DNA of 64,000 nucleotides from NCBI GenBank assembly GCA_965206395.1, contig CBDBJK010000037.1, forward strand, positions 310,001 to 374,000. The letters run 5' to 3'. Under the pieces are notes generated by a model. That model searched no databases, was not told the origin of the DNA, and saw only the letters and a program-made list of their open reading frames with translations. A program made the translations under genes and the position numbers. Of this stretch, positions 63,373-64,000 are shown piece after piece. Source of the stretch: CBDBJK01 sp965206395. GTDB taxonomy: Bacteria > Chloroflexota > Dehalococcoidia > Lucifugimonadales > CATOSD01. How positions within the stretch are numbered: position 1 is the first letter of the stretch; every line of letters starts with the position of its first letter.

Positions 63373-64000
63373 TTACGTATCAGGCCATTCGGCAAGAGTG
63401 ATTCTTATCTCAACATCACGGGTATTCCGAAAAACTGATAGCGTAACGTCATCACCCGGTCTGAGGGAATTGAAGTAGCTTACCATGTCTTCAACCGATC
63501 CCACAGGCGTTCCGTCTATGGCAGTAATGACGTCGCCTCCGCCTCTCACGCTCAGGAACGGGACCAAGCCCGCATGTTCCGCAGGGCTTCCTCGAAAGAC
63601 TCTTGTGATGAATATGCCCTCGTCAATTCCCAGAGAACTGATTAGATCTCCGGTAAGCGGCGCGCCACTGATACCCAACCAGGGACGCTTCACTACCTGT
63701 GGGGCGCTTATCAAATCTGGCATCAGGTTCTTGACAGTGTTGCTTGGGACGGCGAATCCTATGCGAAATTCATCAATGCCCTGAAAAGACCCTGTTCGCA
63801 CAGCAGAATTGATGCCTATCACCTCGCCCTTGGAGTTCAGAAGCGGGCCACCGGAGTTGCCTGGGTTAAGTGGTGCGTCAGTCTGGATCATATCAGGTAT
63901 GGGGCGTCGGAGAACGCTCGTAGGGCCTCTGCCTGTGCCGCTGACAACTCCAACCGTGACTGAATTGAAGTTTCGAAACGGGCTGCCTATGGCGATAGCC
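63373..64000 (-). CDS. HtrA/DegP-like trypsin-type serine protease with PDZ domain (5' part outside window)
   Basis: The visible 209 residues start inside the protease domain: AIAIGSPFRNFNSVTVGVVSG, then MIQTDAPLNPGNSGGPLLNSKG with the nucleophile Ser (GNSGG). The PDZ domain follows: GIDEGIFITRVFRGSPAEHAGL, VRGGGDVITAIDGTPVGSVEDM. The upstream His and Asp of the triad and the membrane anchor lie beyond base 64,000. A periplasmic or cell-surface quality-control protease by family. Ends 27 bases from the terminator hairpin. Confidence 0.93.
   Translation of the reverse strand, partial: AIAIGSPFRNFNSVTVGVVSGTGRGPTSVLRRPIPDMIQTDAPLNPGNSGGPLLNSKGEVIGINSAVRTGSFQGIDEFRIGFAVPSNTVKNLMPDLISAPQVVKRPWLGISGAPLTGDLISSLGIDEGIFITRVFRGSPAEHAGLVPFLSVRGGGDVITAIDGTPVGSVEDMVSYFNSLRPGDDVTLSVFRNTRDVEIRITLAEWPDT

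Overview
The window is a roughly 54% GC bacterial chromosome segment that changes from a conserved core to an insertion-sequence graveyard and back. No single marker fixes the taxon. The mix of CaiB-type CoA transferase, crotonase, amidases, F420-type luciferase-like oxidoreductase, class III aminotransferases, NHL/PD40 propellers, DUF4395 and DUF2332, plus lipoproteins and Shine-Dalgarno-led genes, suggests an uncultured Chloroflexota bacterium (Dehalococcoidia/SAR202-like). That is inference.

Region 1 (1-15,040) is compact housekeeping and metabolism, mostly on the minus strand: miaB-nadA-nadC (tRNA modification, NAD synthesis), tRNA-Ser(GCU), moaD/moaE (molybdopterin synthase) with a broken DUF433 antitoxin-like gene in front, a gamma-glutamyltransferase-like acylase, a short-chain dehydrogenase that has lost its catalytic Ser and Tyr, an NHL-propeller lipoprotein, a tightly coupled crotonase/CoA-transferase pair, a divergent acetyl-CoA-synthetase-type ligase, and a CocE/NonD-type hydrolase.

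Region 2 (15,600-27,350) is regulatory and cell-surface: a degenerate OmpR-type response regulator cut by an IS5-family element, a membrane protein with a PD40 propeller between two blocks of helices, a Thr/Pro-rich lipoprotein with a beta-sandwich (cohesin-like) domain, DUF4395, and a very large secreted HExxH/VWA protein. An IS630 element has landed inside the signal-peptide codons of the last gene, and a one-base deletion breaks it again.

Region 3 (26-34 kb and 42-50.8 kb) is mobile and decayed DNA: three near-identical IS630 copies, two IS5-family copies, IS1595, an IS1380 remnant, a tyrosine-recombinase pseudogene beside a ribbon-helix-helix/zinc-knuckle gene, an IS1202-like element with an 18-bp direct repeat, and an IS110 copy with an IS630 nested inside it. 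Between them lie remnants of alcohol dehydrogenase, VOC and UGSC-associated genes and an amidase with an AtzG-like small subunit. A catabolic run lies at 34.2-41.8 kb: luciferase-like oxidoreductase, class IV and class III aminotransferases, an Asp-box propeller, an amidase and an amidohydrolase.

Region 4 (51-58 kb) is a peptide/opine-type ABC importer (binding protein and two permeases, no ATPase gene) followed by a dimethylformamidase-like large subunit; it may be an amide uptake and hydrolysis unit. Region 5 (58.3-64 kb) holds a broken second IS630 type, an intact IS3 element, a 3'-truncated DUF2332 gene, another class III aminotransferase and the C-terminal part of an HtrA-type protease.

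The most unusual observations are small-scale: an almost identical 13-nt palindromic insert in two unrelated transposase genes, an 11-bp tandem expansion of differing copy number in both IS5-family copies, poly-A length differences (9, 9, 11) between otherwise near-identical IS630 copies, and a MoaD ending in Gly-Gly-Phe-Ser.
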